From Aliishimia sp963922415 (lineage in GTDB: Bacteria > Pseudomonadota > Alphaproteobacteria > Rhodobacterales > Rhodobacteraceae), in NCBI GenBank assembly GCA_963922415.1, contig CAWUIP010000087.1, forward strand, positions 1 through 15,392: a DNA stretch of 15,392 nt, read 5' to 3'. Below are positions 14,578 to 15,392 of this stretch, piece by piece. Position numbers and translations under genes: made by a program. Numbering within the stretch: position 1 is the stretch's first letter; each line of letters opens with the position of its first letter. The notes under the pieces are model-generated. The model was not told the origin of the DNA, did no database searches, and saw nothing but the letters and a program-made list of their open reading frames with translations.

Positions 14578-15392
14578 ATGGCCGCCATCGACCCCACCGA
14601 GATTTCCGCCGCCCGCGAAGAACGCCGGGCGCGCATGTTCACCCTGATCGGCAAGGCTGATCGCTGGTTCCAAGTTCTGGGGCTCAGCTGGATCACCCCA
14701 CTTTTGCGTGCGGCTGCCGGTGACAATCCCAAAGCGCAGATGACCGAGATCTGGCGCCTTTTGGGTGTGCCACTTCTTGCCATCGTCGGCTTTTTGACCC
14801 TGTGGGGCATGTTGGCCCCGACCGTTCAAACCTCGCTCGGCGCGATCCCTGGGCCGCAACAGGTTTGGACCGAGGCCGTAAACCTGCATGAAGATGCGCA
14901 AGCGAAGGCCGAAAGCCGCGCCAAGTTCGAAGCCCAAGTGGCCAAGCTGAACGAACGCCGCATCGCGCAAGGCAAAGAGCCGGTCGAGCGCGCGTATACA
15001 GGTGCCCCAAGCTACTACGCCCAGATCTGGACCTCGATCAAAACTGTGTTCTTTGGGTTCCTGATCGCCTCGATCATCGCCATCCCGCTGGGCATCGCGG
15101 CGGGTCTGTCGCCTTATGCCAACGCGGCGCTCAACCCGATCATTCAGATCTTTAAGCCTGTCTCCCCCCTCGCCTGGCTGCCCATCGTGACTATGGTCGT
15201 CTCGGCCACCTACGTCACAAATGACGGCTGGTTCGCGAAGAGCTTTCTGAACTCTGCAATCACTGTGACGCTCTGTTCGCTGTGGCCGACGCTGATCAAC
15301 ACAGCGCTTGGCGTGTCCTCCATCGACAAAGACCTCGTGAACGTCTCGAAGGTTCTGAAAATGAACACCTGGACCAAGATCACCAAGCTGGT
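14578..15392 (+). CDS. nrtB: NrtB, nitrate ABC transporter permease, N-terminal part
   Basis: An open frame of 271 codons runs off the right edge. The ATG at 14578 follows a strong ribosome-binding site (gagagga, 14564-14570). The protein is the inner-membrane permease partner of NrtA. A cytoplasmic N-terminus (about 1-59) leads to TM1 (about 60-82). The next section (about 97-140) is a charged, Ala/Lys/Glu-rich stretch with HEDAQAKAESRAKFEAQVAK, which would form a helix in the periplasm. The core permease domain starts near 150 (SIKTVFFGFLIASIIAIPLGIAAGL), with KPVSPLAWLPIVTMV at 193-207, the strongest NrtB signature. The coupling loop begins at about 250 with DLVNVSKVLKMNTW, which contacts the NrtC/D ATPases expected beyond the window. 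It should be co-transcribed with nrtA under the NasT-controlled leader. Confidence 0.94.
   Translation, partial: MAAIDPTEISAAREERRARMFTLIGKADRWFQVLGLSWITPLLRAAAGDNPKAQMTEIWRLLGVPLLAIVGFLTLWGMLAPTVQTSLGAIPGPQQVWTEAVNLHEDAQAKAESRAKFEAQVAKLNERRIAQGKEPVERAYTGAPSYYAQIWTSIKTVFFGFLIASIIAIPLGIAAGLSPYANAALNPIIQIFKPVSPLAWLPIVTMVVSATYVTNDGWFAKSFLNSAITVTLCSLWPTLINTALGVSSIDKDLVNVSKVLKMNTWTKITKL

Noticed and set aside
1..15392. CRISPR array, tRNA, rRNA or insertion sequence
   Set aside because: No regularly spaced repeats, cloverleaf-like segments, ribosomal RNA sequence or transposase motifs were seen on either strand.

Overview
The window (about 60% GC, dense short-spaced operons, many ATGA or GTGA stop/start overlaps) looks like an alphaproteobacterial chromosome. 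The gene content, with a CP-ATP-grasp/alpha-E/transglutaminase set beside a NasT/NasS-controlled nitrate ABC transporter, suggests a marine Rhodobacterales (Roseobacter-like) bacterium. This taxonomic call is inference from gene content and protein style.

Region 1 (1-7473) is an Opp/Dpp-type ABC uptake locus. It holds the C-terminal part of a family-5 solute-binding protein, a terminator-like hairpin, a small secreted Cys-rich protein on the opposite strand, the two permeases, an unrecognised two-TM coiled-coil protein translationally coupled to the second permease, the two ATPases, and a DUF2306-like membrane protein coupled to the last ATPase. The oppositely oriented Cys-rich gene separates the binding protein from its permeases, so the permeases probably need their own promoter. 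The substrate cannot be read from the sequence.

Region 2 (7570-10797) is a three-gene operon: circularly permuted ATP-grasp enzyme, alpha-E protein and transglutaminase-fold cysteine peptidase. In many bacteria this set sits beside the proteasome-like peptidase Anbu and is predicted to make or attach a peptide. No Anbu gene lies in this window, and the place after the transglutaminase where I would expect it is occupied by a REPIN-like double palindrome (10833-10901) and then nasT.

Region 3 (10995-15392) is nitrate assimilation control and uptake: nasT (ANTAR antiterminator), nasS (cytoplasmic NrtA-like nitrate sensor that restrains NasT), a regulated leader, nrtA (periplasmic nitrate-binding protein) and the 5' part of nrtB (permease, running off the end). 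The leader contains two tandem hairpins with hexanucleotide loops AAGACA and AAGGCA. The second loop is the 5' arm of a following intrinsic terminator with a U-tract, which is the architecture expected of an ANTAR-controlled antitermination switch. An 18-bp perfect palindrome covers the nasS stop codon, and three consecutive hairpins fill the nrtA-nrtB gap.

I saw no tRNA, rRNA, insertion sequence, CRISPR array or phage gene.
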